Shown one piece after another: positions 45,419-54,300 of a stretch of DNA of 64,000 bases. The notes below the pieces were generated by a model. The model saw only the letters and a list, made by a program, of their open reading frames with translations, did no database searches and was not told where the DNA came from. The stretch is from positions 2,108,001-2,172,000 of the forward strand of contig NZ_CP017075.1 of the NCBI RefSeq assembly GCF_001742225.1, in the 5' to 3' direction. Origin of the DNA: Novosphingobium resinovorum. GTDB lineage: Bacteria; Pseudomonadota; Alphaproteobacteria; Sphingomonadales; Sphingomonadaceae. How positions within the stretch are numbered: position 1 is the first letter of the stretch; each line of letters begins with the position of its first letter. The translations under genes and the position numbers were made by a program.

Positions 45419-46672
45419 ATGCGCACAGAGATCAACTTCGACGGCATCGTCGGCCCCAGCCACAACTATGCAGGACTGAGCCTGGGCAACCTCGCCTCGA
45501 CGAAGAACTTCGGCAAGGTGTCCGCCCCGCGCACCGCCGCGCTGCAGGGGCTGGCGAAGATGCGCGCCAATCTCGAGCGCGGGCTGGCGCAGGGCTTCTT
45601 CCTCCCCCAGCGCCGCCCCGACGAGGTGTGGCTGCACCAGCTCGGCACCACGGTCGAGGCCGCAGACGCGGTCCTGCGCGCCAACTCCCTGTCGGCCTCC
45701 TCGATGTGGGCGGCGAACGCGGCGACTGTCTCGCCCGCGGCAGACACGGCGGACGGACGCTGCCACCTCACCGTCGCCAACCTCGTGACGATGCCTCACC
45801 GCAGCCACGAATGGCGCGAAACGCTGGCGCAACTTCAGATCGCCTTCGCAAACGAGGCGCACTTCGCCGTCCACGCGCCGATCCCTGCGCCCTTCGGCGA
45901 CGAGGGCGCGGCCAACCACATGCGGCTGTGCGCGGGCCACGACACGCCGGGCATCGAAGTCTTCGTCTATGGCGTGACCGGAGGCCCCTACCCCGCCCGC
46001 CAGCATCGCGAGGCAAGCGAAGCCGTCGCGCGCATTCACGGCCTCTCGCCGACGCGCACTGTCTTCGCCCGCCAGTCGGACGAGGCGATCGCGGCGGGCG
46101 CGTTCCACAACGATGTCGTCGCCGTGGCCAACGAGCGGGTGCTGTTCACCCACGAACTCGCTTTCGCTGACCGCGATGCGCTCTATGCGGAGCTGCGTGC
46201 GAAGCTGCCGGAGATCGAGATCGTCGAAGTCCCCGCCGCCGAGGTCAGCCTTGCGGACGCGATCACCTCCTACCTGTTCAACGCCCAGTTGGTGACGCTG
46301 CCCTCGGGAGAGGCCGCGCTGGTGCTCCCCGGCGAGGCGCGCGAGACGCCCTCGGTCTGGCGCTGGCTGGAAGCGCACGTCGCCGGGAACGGCCCGATCC
46401 GCCACCTCTTCGTCCACGACCTGCGCGAAAGCATGGCCAACGGCGGCGGCCCCGCCTGCCTGCGCCTGCGGGTGGTGGCGGACCCGGCGACGGTAGACCC
46501 GCGCTTCATCGCGACGCCGGAAAAGCTGGACCGGATCGAGGCACTGGTCGCAAGGCTGTGGCCCGAGCACATCGCGGTGGGGGACCTCGCCAGCCCGGCG
46601 CTGTGGGCCGCCTGCGTGGAAGCACGCTCGGCCCTGTGCGTGGAACTGGGGCTGGAGGAACTCGCGGGGTAA
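45419..46672 (+). CDS. astB: N-succinylarginine dihydrolase
   Basis: A 417-residue amidinotransferase-fold enzyme, turning succinylarginine into succinylornithine, ammonia and CO2. The opening INFDGIVGPSHNYAGLSLGNLAS is diagnostic. SMWAANAATVSP, LVTMPHRSHEWRE and the C-terminal ANGGGPACLRLRV (catalytic Cys) are also present. It is separated from astA by a REP-like element, so expression may differ. astC is missing here; a general succinylornithine/acetylornithine aminotransferase elsewhere would be needed. Confidence 0.96.
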   Translation: MRTEINFDGIVGPSHNYAGLSLGNLASTKNFGKVSAPRTAALQGLAKMRANLERGLAQGFFLPQRRPDEVWLHQLGTTVEAADAVLRANSLSASSMWAANAATVSPAADTADGRCHLTVANLVTMPHRSHEWRETLAQLQIAFANEAHFAVHAPIPAPFGDEGAANHMRLCAGHDTPGIEVFVYGVTGGPYPARQHREASEAVARIHGLSPTRTVFARQSDEAIAAGAFHNDVVAVANERVLFTHELAFADRDALYAELRAKLPEIEIVEVPAAEVSLADAITSYLFNAQLVTLPSGEAALVLPGEARETPSVWRWLEAHVAGNGPIRHLFVHDLRESMANGGGPACLRLRVVADPATVDPRFIATPEKLDRIEALVARLWPEHIAVGDLASPALWAACVEARSALCVELGLEELAG

Positions 46673-46774
46673 GGTTCAGGCCTAGCCGGACGGGGTGGCC
46701 TCACTTGCACAAACCCTCCGCCAAGTTCCGTTTTTTGCAATAGCCCCGCCGCACCGCGCCTACATATTGAGACT

Positions 46775-47452
46775 ATGCCCAAGTCCTTCCCCGATCCCAT
46801 CCGCGCCGCCATCTTCGACATGGACGGCACCCTCATCGCCACCGAGGCCGCGCACCATCGCAGCTATGCGCTGACGTCCCAGGCGATCGGCTGGCCGCTG
46901 GGGGAGGAGATTCTCGATACGATGGTGGGCGTCAGCCGCGATCTCAACGAGGTCATGCTCGCCCAGCGCCTGGGCCCCGAGTTCCCGCTGGCGCGCTTCT
47001 ATGAAGAGGCGGACGCGCTGTTCATGGCCATGCTGGACGAAGGCGTCGACCTGCGCCCCGGCGCGGTGCCGATCCTCGAACATTTCCTCGCGGCGGGCAT
47101 CCCGCTGGCGCTCTGCACATCGACGGCGGGCGAACTGGTGCCGCCGCGACTGGAGAAGGCGGGCCTGCTCGGCTACTTCGACGTCATCGTCACCCGCAGC
47201 GACGTGTCGCAGGCCAAGCCGCACCCCGAACCCTACCTGCTGGCCGCCGAGCGCCTCGGCGTCGATCCGGCGCACTGCGTTGCCATCGAGGACAGCTACG
47301 CGGGCGTGCTGTCCGCCACCTCGGCGGGCATCGCCACGGTCATGGTTCCCGATCTGCTGCCCGCGACCGAGGCTATGACGGCTGCCGGAGCGACCGTTCT
47401 GCCCAGCCTCGACGCCCTGCGCGAATTGCTCATGGCGCCGGTCGAGGGCTGA
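46775..47452 (+). CDS. HAD family hydrolase (beta-phosphoglucomutase/phosphatase type)
   Basis: A 225-residue HAD subfamily IA phosphatase. Motif I is FDMDGTL with nucleophile Asp15 and acid/base Asp17; motif II is ALCTST; the Lys is in SQAKPHPEPYL; motif IV is CVAIEDSYAGVLSA. A helical cap (about residues 18-85) is present. The substrate is a small phosphate ester, not further specified. Its last 23 bases overlap the end of the opposing maiA gene. Confidence 0.9.
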   Translation: MPKSFPDPIRAAIFDMDGTLIATEAAHHRSYALTSQAIGWPLGEEILDTMVGVSRDLNEVMLAQRLGPEFPLARFYEEADALFMAMLDEGVDLRPGAVPILEHFLAAGIPLALCTSTAGELVPPRLEKAGLLGYFDVIVTRSDVSQAKPHPEPYLLAAERLGVDPAHCVAIEDSYAGVLSATSAGIATVMVPDLLPATEAMTAAGATVLPSLDALRELLMAPVEG

Positions 47453-48095
47453 TTGTCGTCCCGCTCGCTTCGGGCTGATGGTCCGGGTGCGCCGCCAGGA
47501 ATTCCGGGAGTTCCAGACACGCCGCCTCGATCCGCGTGAGGCGCGGATAGCCCGAGAGGTCGAACGCGAAGCGCCGCGCATTGTAGAGCTGCGGCAAGGC
47601 GACGCACTCGAAGTAGCCCGGCGCGCCGAACAGGAAATCGCCCGAGCCGCGCTGCGCCAGCCGCGCCTCCACGCCGGTCAGGGTCTTCTCCAGCCAGTGC
47701 CAGTACCACAAGTCCACGTCCGCCTGAGCATGGCCGAGGTCGTGCTTTAGGTACTGCAGCACCGGCAGGTTGAGCGGTGCGTGCAGTTCGGTGGCTATAG
47801 CCGAGGCCAGTTCGCGCGCCGCGAAACGCTCCTCGATGCCCTCCGGCAAGAGCGGGCGTTCGGGATAGCGCTCGTCCAGCCATTCGAGGATCGCCATCGA
47901 CTGCGCCCGCACCGCACCGTCCGCTTCCAGCACCGGCACGCCCGCGAAAGGGTTCAGCGCCCGATAACCCTCACCCCGCTGCTCTCCCGCCAGCAGGTTC
48001 ACCGGCACGTTCTCATGATCGAGCCGCTTGAGGTTCAGCGCAAGGCGGACCCGGTAGCTCGTCGAACTGCGCCAGTAGCCGTGGAGCCGCAGCAT
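47430..48095 (-). CDS. maiA: Maleylacetoacetate isomerase (zeta-class GST)
   Basis: A 221-residue GST. The thioredoxin-fold N-terminus carries the zeta signature YWRSSTSYRVRLALNLK near residues 7-23 (SSxxxRVR). LNPFAGVPVLEADG and QSMAILEWLDERYP follow, then the all-helical C-terminus. It isomerises maleylacetoacetate to fumarylacetoacetate with glutathione in tyrosine breakdown. The start at 48095 lies five bases after the VOC gene stop. It is distal in phhA-hpd-VOC-maiA. Confidence 0.93.
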   Translation of the reverse strand: MLRLHGYWRSSTSYRVRLALNLKRLDHENVPVNLLAGEQRGEGYRALNPFAGVPVLEADGAVRAQSMAILEWLDERYPERPLLPEGIEERFAARELASAIATELHAPLNLPVLQYLKHDLGHAQADVDLWYWHWLEKTLTGVEARLAQRGSGDFLFGAPGYFECVALPQLYNARRFAFDLSGYPRLTRIEAACLELPEFLAAHPDHQPEASGTTISPRPAP

Positions 48096-48100
48096 GGCAC

Positions 48101-48655
48101 TCAGCTTTCCGCCGCGATCTTCTCGTGCAGCCACGCCGCATGGCGCGGCGCCTTGCGAGTGCGCGCCCATTCGTCGAGCATGTCGTCGGCGACGGCGCGC
48201 AGGAACGCCATCTGGTCCACGGTGCCGAACTGCCAGGCGAGTTCGAGGCGATGGCCGTTGGGATCGAAGAAGTAGATCGACTTGAACACGCCATGGTGGG
48301 TCGGGCCGATCACCTCCAGCCCGGCGGCCTCGGCGCGGGCCTTGGCGGAAACGAGGTCGCCCTCGCTCTCCACCTTGAAGGCGATGTGCTGGACCCATGC
48401 GGGGGTGGCCTCGTCGCGGCCCATGTCGGGCGCATTGGGCAGTTCGAAGAAGGCCAGCACATTGCCGCCGCCGCAGTCGAGGAAGACGTGCATGTAGGGA
48501 TCGGGCGCGCCGGTGGAGGGCACCGTGTCCTCGGCGATCGCCAGCATGAAATCCATGCCGAGTACGTCGCGGTAGAAGTCCACGGTCTGCTTGGCGTCCT
48601 TGCAGCGGTAAGCCACGTGATGGATGCCGCCGAGGGTGGGTGCGGTATTGGTCAT
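48101..48655 (-). CDS. VOC (glyoxalase/extradiol dioxygenase-like) family protein
   Basis: A 184-residue VOC protein. Likely metal ligands are in GIHHVAYRCKD (near residue 10), VQHIAFKVE (near 92) and NGHRLELAW (Glu, near 140). The start is the ATG at 48655, with GGGAGAG five bases upstream. It sits between hpd and maiA, where homogentisate dioxygenase might be expected, but it is far smaller than and unrelated to the HmgA cupin. It could be a small ring-cleavage or lyase enzyme acting in aromatic amino-acid breakdown. The function is unknown. Confidence 0.85.
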   Translation of the reverse strand: MTNTAPTLGGIHHVAYRCKDAKQTVDFYRDVLGMDFMLAIAEDTVPSTGAPDPYMHVFLDCGGGNVLAFFELPNAPDMGRDEATPAWVQHIAFKVESEGDLVSAKARAEAAGLEVIGPTHHGVFKSIYFFDPNGHRLELAWQFGTVDQMAFLRAVADDMLDEWARTRKAPRHAAWLHEKIAAES

Positions 48656-48684
48656 AGGTTCTCTCCCGATCTTTCCCCCTTGCC

Positions 48685-48715
48685 CCGTCATTGCGAGCGT
48701 AGCGAAGCAATGACG
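48685..48715. repeat. REP-like hairpin (CGTCATTGCGAGCG family)
   Basis: CCGTCATTGCGAGCG and the inverted GCAATGACGAG form a compact hairpin in the 77-base gap between hpd and the VOC gene. The same unit as at 6959-6997. Confidence 0.7.
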
Positions 48716-48732
48716 AGAGGGGGTGGGTCATG

Positions 48733-49833
48733 TCACTCCGCCGGCTCGCTAACCTTGAGCACACCGCGCCGGATCTGATCACGTTCCATGCTCTCGAACA
48801 GCGCCTTGAAGTTGCCATTGCCGAAACCGTCGTCGCCGCGCCGCTCGATGAACTCGAAGAACACCGGCCCGACGCGCGCTTCGGCGAATATCTGCAGGAG
48901 GAGGCGGGGCTGGCCGCCTTCGACCGTACCGTCGAGCAGGATGCCGCGCATCTTCAGCGCCTCGACTGGCTGGCCGTGGCCGGGCAGGCGCTCCTCCAGC
49001 ATCTCGTAGTACGTCTCGGGCGGCGCGGTCATGAACGGCACGCCGAGCGCCTTGAGCTTGTCCCACGCGCCGAGAAGATCGTCGCAGATCAGCGCGATGT
49101 GCTGGATGCCCTCGCCGTTGAAGGCGCGCAGGAATTCGTCGATCTGGCCCTTCCCGCCTTCGGCTTCCTCGTTGAGCGGGATACGGATCTTGCCGTCGGG
49201 CGCGGTCAGCGCGCGGCTGGTCAGGCCGGTGTATTCGCCCTTGATGTCGAAGTAGCGGATCTCGCGGAAATTGAAGAGCTTCTCGTAGTAATCCGCCCAG
49301 TAGGCCATGCGCCCGCCGTAGACGTTGTGCGTGAGGTGATCGATCTCCGCGAAGCCCGCGCCCGCCGGGTGGCGATCGACGCCGGGCAGGTAATCGAAGT
49401 CGATGTCGTAGATCGACAGCGCGCCGTCCCCGCCGCGCTCGTAGCGGTCGATCAGGTAGATGATCGAATTGCCGATGCCGCGAATGCCCGGCAGGTGCAG
49501 TTCCATCGGCCCGGTCGCCACCTGCACCGGCTCGGCCGAGCGTGCCAGCAATTCTGCATAGGCGGCGCGCGCATCGCGCACGCGAAAGCCCATGCCGCAG
49601 GCGGACGGGCCATGCTCGCGGCTGAAGAACCACGCGGGGCTGCCGGGTTCGTAATTGGTGATGAAGTTAATCGAGCCCTGCCGCCACAGTTCCACATCCT
49701 TGGAGCGGTGGCGCGCGATCCGGGTGAAGCCCATGGCCTCGAACACCGGCTCCAGCACGCCCTTGTCCGGCGCGGAGAATTCCACGAACTCGAACCCGTC
49801 GAGACCGATGGGATTGTCGAAAAGGTCGGTCAT
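48733..49833 (-). CDS. hpd: 4-hydroxyphenylpyruvate dioxygenase
   Basis: A 366-residue Fe(II) VOC-fold enzyme making homogentisate from 4-hydroxyphenylpyruvate. The iron ligands are in IDHLTHNV (His), [10 protein letters not shown] (His) and FFEFIERRG (Glu, near 322). [23 protein letters not shown] is family-typical. The ATG at 49833 overlaps the phhA stop by four bases. The gene pairs with phhA to take phenylalanine to homogentisate. Confidence 0.97.
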   Translation of the reverse strand: MTDLFDNPIGLDGFEFVEFSAPDKGVLEPVFEAMGFTRIARHRSKDVELWRQGSINFITNYEPGSPAWFFSREHGPSACGMGFRVRDARAAYAELLARSAEPVQVATGPMELHLPGIRGIGNSIIYLIDRYERGGDGALSIYDIDFDYLPGVDRHPAGAGFAEIDHLTHNVYGGRMAYWADYYEKLFNFREIRYFDIKGEYTGLTSRALTAPDGKIRIPLNEEAEGGKGQIDEFLRAFNGEGIQHIALICDDLLGAWDKLKALGVPFMTAPPETYYEMLEERLPGHGQPVEALKMRGILLDGTVEGGQPRLLLQIFAEARVGPVFFEFIERRGDDGFGNGNFKALFESMERDQIRRGVLKVSEPAE

Positions 49834-50684
49834 GCGAGTGCTCCTATCGGGGTTTCTTCCGGCAACGCTTCGCCTGCCGGTAACGGCGGTTCGTGCCGCC
49901 AGGTTTCGTAGACGGGGCCGAAATCGAGGCTGACGAGCGCCTCGATCAGTTGCGGCAGGCTTTCGAGGACGAAGTAGGTCTTCTGGAAGCTGTCGATCAT
50001 GTAGCTGGTGCGCATCACCCGCACCGGGTCGAACGGCAGCCGCAGCACCTCGCGGTCCTCGATCGAAAAGCGCGTCTCGCCCGCCGACGAGATGATCCCC
50101 GCGCCGAAGACCTTCAGCGCGCCGTCCTCCCGCACCAGTCCGAACTCGATGGTGTACCAGTAGATGCGCGCCAGCATGTCCAGCGCGCCCATCGCCATCG
50201 CCCGCGCCCCGGCCTTGCCGTAAAGCTCCAGGAAATCGGCTATGGTCGGATCGAGCAGCATCGGCACGTGGCCGAAGAAATCGTGGAACACGTCCGGCTC
50301 GGCGAGATAGTCCAGCTCGTGCTCCTCGCGCAGCCAGCGGGTCACCGGGAAGCGGCGGTGCGCGAGGTGGTCGAAGAACACCGCATCGGGGATGAAGCCG
50401 GGCACCGCCACCAGCCGCCAGCCGGTCGCCGCCTGAAGCACGCGGTTGGCGTCGGCGAAGCGCGGGATGCCCTCGGCGCAGTCCAGCCGTGCCAGCCCCT
50501 CGCGGAACGATGCACAGGCATGGGTGCGGACCAGCGCGGACTGGCGCGCGTAGAGGCGGCGCCAGCGCGCATGCATCTCCGGGGTATAGGCATGCCAGTC
50601 CTGCGCGACGGTATAGTCGTCGGCGGCCCGGTCGTACTCTCCCCGAAGGCCGCTGTTTGACGTGATCGTCGACGGCTTCTTCAT
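49830..50684 (-). CDS. phhA: Phenylalanine 4-monooxygenase
   Basis: A 284-residue pterin-dependent hydroxylase that makes tyrosine from phenylalanine. The iron ligands are the two His of [13 protein letters not shown] and the Glu of [23 protein letters not shown] and [17 protein letters not shown] are also conserved. Start chosen at the ATG at 50684 ([12 protein letters not shown]); a longer open frame upstream overlaps the regulator promoter and looks non-coding. Its promoter is shared with the divergent Lrp-type regulator. Confidence 0.95.
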   Translation of the reverse strand: MKKPSTITSNSGLRGEYDRAADDYTVAQDWHAYTPEMHARWRRLYARQSALVRTHACASFREGLARLDCAEGIPRFADANRVLQAATGWRLVAVPGFIPDAVFFDHLAHRRFPVTRWLREEHELDYLAEPDVFHDFFGHVPMLLDPTIADFLELYGKAGARAMAMGALDMLARIYWYTIEFGLVREDGALKVFGAGIISSAGETRFSIEDREVLRLPFDPVRVMRTSYMIDSFQKTYFVLESLPQLIEALVSLDFGPVYETWRHEPPLPAGEALPEETPIGALA

Positions 50685-50746
50685 AGGAGTACAATACCAG
50701 AGGCCCCGCTTCAGTTCCGTGCGATTGCGAGGGCATAGAGACGTGC

Positions 50747-50767
50747 TATTGGTGGAATCACCCAATA
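50747..50767. promoter_or_regulatory. Candidate operator in the phhA/Lrp divergent promoter
   Basis: A near-perfect palindrome TATTGG-TGGAATCAC-CCAATA lies 63 bases upstream of phhA and 24 bases before the regulator GTG. Its size and position suit autoregulation and activation by the Lrp-family protein. Confidence 0.5.
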
Positions 50768-50790
50768 AAACCAGCCTAGAGAGGTGATCC

Positions 50791-51255
50791 GTGCAACTGG
50801 ACGAATTCGATCGCGGGATCATCGCGGCGTTGCAGGAAGATGCGCGCATGCCGGTGGCGCAAGTGGCGGAGCGGGTGGCGCTTTCCGCAACGCCGGTCAG
50901 CCGCCGCATCAAGCGGCTGGAGGATGAAGGTGTGATTCGGGGCTATGCACCTGTGCTCGACCCGAGGCGGCTGGGCTTCGAGCTGGAAGCCTACGTGCTG
51001 ATCAACCTCGTCGCCCATGTGGACGAGAACATCGCCCGGTTCGAGCAGGCGATCGCCGACAATCCCTACGTGATCGCCTGCCATGCGGTGACCGGGGACA
51101 TGGACTATCTGGTCCGGGTGATCGCGCGCAACGTGGAGCATCTCTCGCAGATCACGCTGCGCACCTTGCTGCGGATCCCGGGGGTGCGCGACGTGAAGTC
51201 GATCATCGTGCTGGAGACGATCAAGGAAGACCGCGCGGTTCCGGTGGAAATATAG
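50791..51255 (+). CDS. Lrp/AsnC family transcriptional regulator
   Basis: A 154-residue regulator. The helix-turn-helix is VAERVALSATPVSRRIKRLEDEGVI (about residues 25-49), followed by the RAM ligand-binding domain (CHAVTGDMDYLVRVIARN). The GTG at 50791 has a strong GAGGTGAT two bases upstream. Divergent from phhA, it is probably the phenylalanine/tyrosine-responsive regulator of phhA-hpd-VOC-maiA. This role is inferred from position. Confidence 0.9.
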   Translation: MQLDEFDRGIIAALQEDARMPVAQVAERVALSATPVSRRIKRLEDEGVIRGYAPVLDPRRLGFELEAYVLINLVAHVDENIARFEQAIADNPYVIACHAVTGDMDYLVRVIARNVEHLSQITLRTLLRIPGVRDVKSIIVLETIKEDRAVPVEI

Positions 51256-51260
51256 AAAAG

Positions 51261-51306
51261 GCCCACCCCCAACCCCTCCCGCAAGCGGGAGGGGTTGGGG
51301 GTGGGC
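51261..51306. terminator. Bidirectional hairpin between the Lrp gene and gdh
   Basis: A perfect 22-base-pair stem (arms 51261-51282 and 51285-51306) with a two-base loop separates two convergent genes. It belongs to the CCCTCCCGC-GCGGGAGGG repeat family also found at 56282-56338. It probably stops or insulates both transcripts. Confidence 0.7.
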
Positions 51307-51310
51307 GGAA

Positions 51311-54300
51311 TCACCGCCCCAGCAGGTTCCGCGCCTGGCTGGCGATCTGCGCCAGCATCGCGGGCGTGATCGCCACCGCATTCTCCGCGCGGTGGACGAT
51401 GCCCCGGAAGGCATCGATGGCGCTCTTGTGCTGGCGGCCCCATTCCTCGGTGGCGGCGAGCGGATCGCTCTTGCCCGCCTTGGTCCGGGCAAGCCCGCGC
51501 AGGAAGTCCAGCCGCATCTGCTGGAAATCGCGCGCGAGGCCCGCAACCAGCAAGCGCTCCCACGGGTCCGACGGGCTCATGAGCGCCGCCGAAGCCTGCG
51601 CCCAGTCGAGGCCCAGCCCCGCACCGACCCGCGTGAAGGCGGTGACGAGACGGCGCGGCGCAATCCCCGTCTCGGCCGAGAGCGAGGCGATCCCCACCGC
51701 GCCGTCGAGGTCGAACAGATGCGCCACTTCGGTCGCCACATCCTCGGGCGCGCCGAGTTCGACCAGCCCGTCACGCAGCTTGCGCGAATGCGCGGCGATG
51801 CGCTCGCCGAGAAGTTCCGCCGTGTCGGTCGAGAGCGCCGCAATGCCCTTCTGCAGCCTTGCGGAAAGTTCGGAAGGGGCGATCTGGCCCGCGCCCGCGC
51901 GCAGCAGGTCGGCCATGTGCCCCCGCACCGCGACGGCGACGGTATCGAACAGCGCAACGCGCGCCGTCTCGGCCATGGGCGCGGTTTCCAGCGTCTCCCA
52001 CAGCGCGGTCAACCCGAACAGGCCATCCGCCAGCGCGAAGGCGGCAGCGACCTGCGAGAGGTGCGCGCCCTCCTCTTCCGCCAGTTCGAACGGCGTGACG
52101 ATGCCGAGGCGGTTGACGATGCGGTTGGCCAGCTTGGTCGCGATGATCTCCTTCGCGAGGCGGTGGCCCTTGATGAACTTGCCGTACTTGTCCTGCATCG
52201 GCTGCGGGAACGCCGCGAGCAGCAGCCCGGTCAGCGCCGGATCGGCGGCCAGCGCGCTGTCCTCGATCGCGGCCTGAAGCTGCAGCTTGCCGCTGGAGAG
52301 CAGCACCGCCAATTCCGGCCGGGTCAGGCCCCGCCCGTCCTGCACGCGGCGGCTAAGCACATCGTTGTCGGCCAGCCCCTCGGTCTTGCGATCGAGGTGG
52401 CCGCTTTCCTCCATCGTCTCGATCAGGCGGATGTGCGAGGGGATCGCCTGCGCCCCGCCCCGCTCGGCGATGGAGAGTGCGAGCGCCTGGAGGCGGTTGT
52501 CCTCCAGCACCAGTGCCGCGACCTCGTCGGTCATCGCGCGCAGCAGTTCGACGCGCTTCTTTTCGGGCAGCTTACCCGCGCGCTTGGCGGCGGCGAGCGC
52601 GATCTTGATGTTGACCTCGTTGTCCGAGCAGTCGACGCCCGCCGAGTTGTCGATGAAGTCGGCGTTGATGCGCCCGCCCTTCGATGCGAACTCGATGCGG
52701 CCCGTCTGCGTGACGCCGAGGTTCGCGCCCTCGCCGATCACCTTCACGCGCAGCTCGTTGCCGCTGACGCGCAAGGCGTCGTTGGTGGGATCGCCGACCT
52801 GCACATTGTTTTCGGCCGAGGACTTCACGTAAGTACCGATGCCGCCGAACCACAGCAGGTCCACCGGCGCCGAGAGGATTGCGGTGATGAGCGAATCCGG
52901 GTCGATCTCGGTGGCCGAGATGTCCAGCGCCGCGCGCACTTCCTCGCTCAGCGGGATGGACTTGAGGCTGCGCGGGAAGACGCCGCCGCCCTTCGAGATC
53001 AGCGCCTTGTCGTAGTCGTTCCAGCTCGACACCGGCAGGTCGAACAGGCGCTGGCGCTCTGCCCAGGCCTTCGCCGGATCGGGTTCGGGGTCGAGGAAGA
53101 TGTGGCGGTGGTCGAAGGCCGCGACCAGCTTGAGCGCCTTCGACAGCAGCATGCCGTTGCCGAACACGTCGCCGGACATGTCGCCGCAGCCGATCACGCG
53201 GACCGGATCGACCTGCACGTCCACGCCCATTTCCAGGAAGTGGCGCTGGACCGAGAGCCACGCGCCCTTGGCGGTGATGCCCATCGCCTTGTGGTCGTAG
53301 CCGTTCGAGCCGCCGCTGGCGAAAGCATCGTCAAGCCAGAAGTCGCGGCGGTCGGCGATGCCGTTGGCGACGTCGGAGAACTTGGCCGTGCCCTTGTCGG
53401 CGGCGACGACGAAATACGGGTCCTCGCCGTCACGGATCACGACCCCCTCGGGGTGGACCACCTTGTCGCCGACGATGTTGTCGGTGATCGACAGCAGCGT
53501 GTCGACGAAGACCTCGTAACTCGCCTGACCTTCGGCCGCCCATGCGGCGCGGTCGCGCGAAGGGTCGGGCAACTGCTTGGGATAGAACCCGCCCTTGGCC
53601 CCGGTCGGCACGATCACCGCGTTCTTGACGCGCTGCGCCTTCATCAGGCCGAGGATCTCGACGCGGAAGTCGTCGCGGCGGTCGGACCAGCGCAGGCCGC
53701 CGCGCGCCACCGGTCCCGCGCGCAAGTGGATGCCCTCCACCCGGCGCGAATAGACGAATATCTCGCGCCATGGCACCGGCTTGGGCAGGCCCGGGACAAG
53801 GGCGGAATCGAACTTGAAGGCCAGCGCCGTCTCGCCTGCTGCGGCAAAGGCATTTGTGCGCAGCATGGCCAGCACGATGTCGCGATAGGCGCGCAGCAAA
53901 CGGTCGTCGTTGATCGCGTTGACGTTCGCCAGCCCGACCCGGATAGCCTCTTCAGATCGCGCGCGCGCCTCGGCCCGGTCACCCTCGAACGCGGGGTCGT
54001 GGAGGGCGCGGAACAGCGCGATGATCGCGGTCGTGACGGCAGGCGCACCCTGCAGCGCATCGACCACGGTGGGGATACCGAAATGCGTTCCCGCCTGCCG
54101 CAAGTAGCGATACCAGGCACGCAGCCAGTTCGCCTCGCCGCTATCGAGCCCGAGGCCGGGGACGAGGCGATTAAACGCATCGTTCTCGCCCGAACCGTTA
54201 AGCACGGCGCGCAGCGCGTCCTCGATCGAGGCGGCCTGATCCAGCACTTCAGCCGGGGCACGGCCGTCGAGCGTTTCGAGCACGAAGTCGTGGATCACGC

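Noticed and set aside
48101..48655. The VOC protein as homogentisate 1,2-dioxygenase
   Set aside because: HmgA is a cupin of about 430 residues; this is a 184-residue VOC protein with different motifs.
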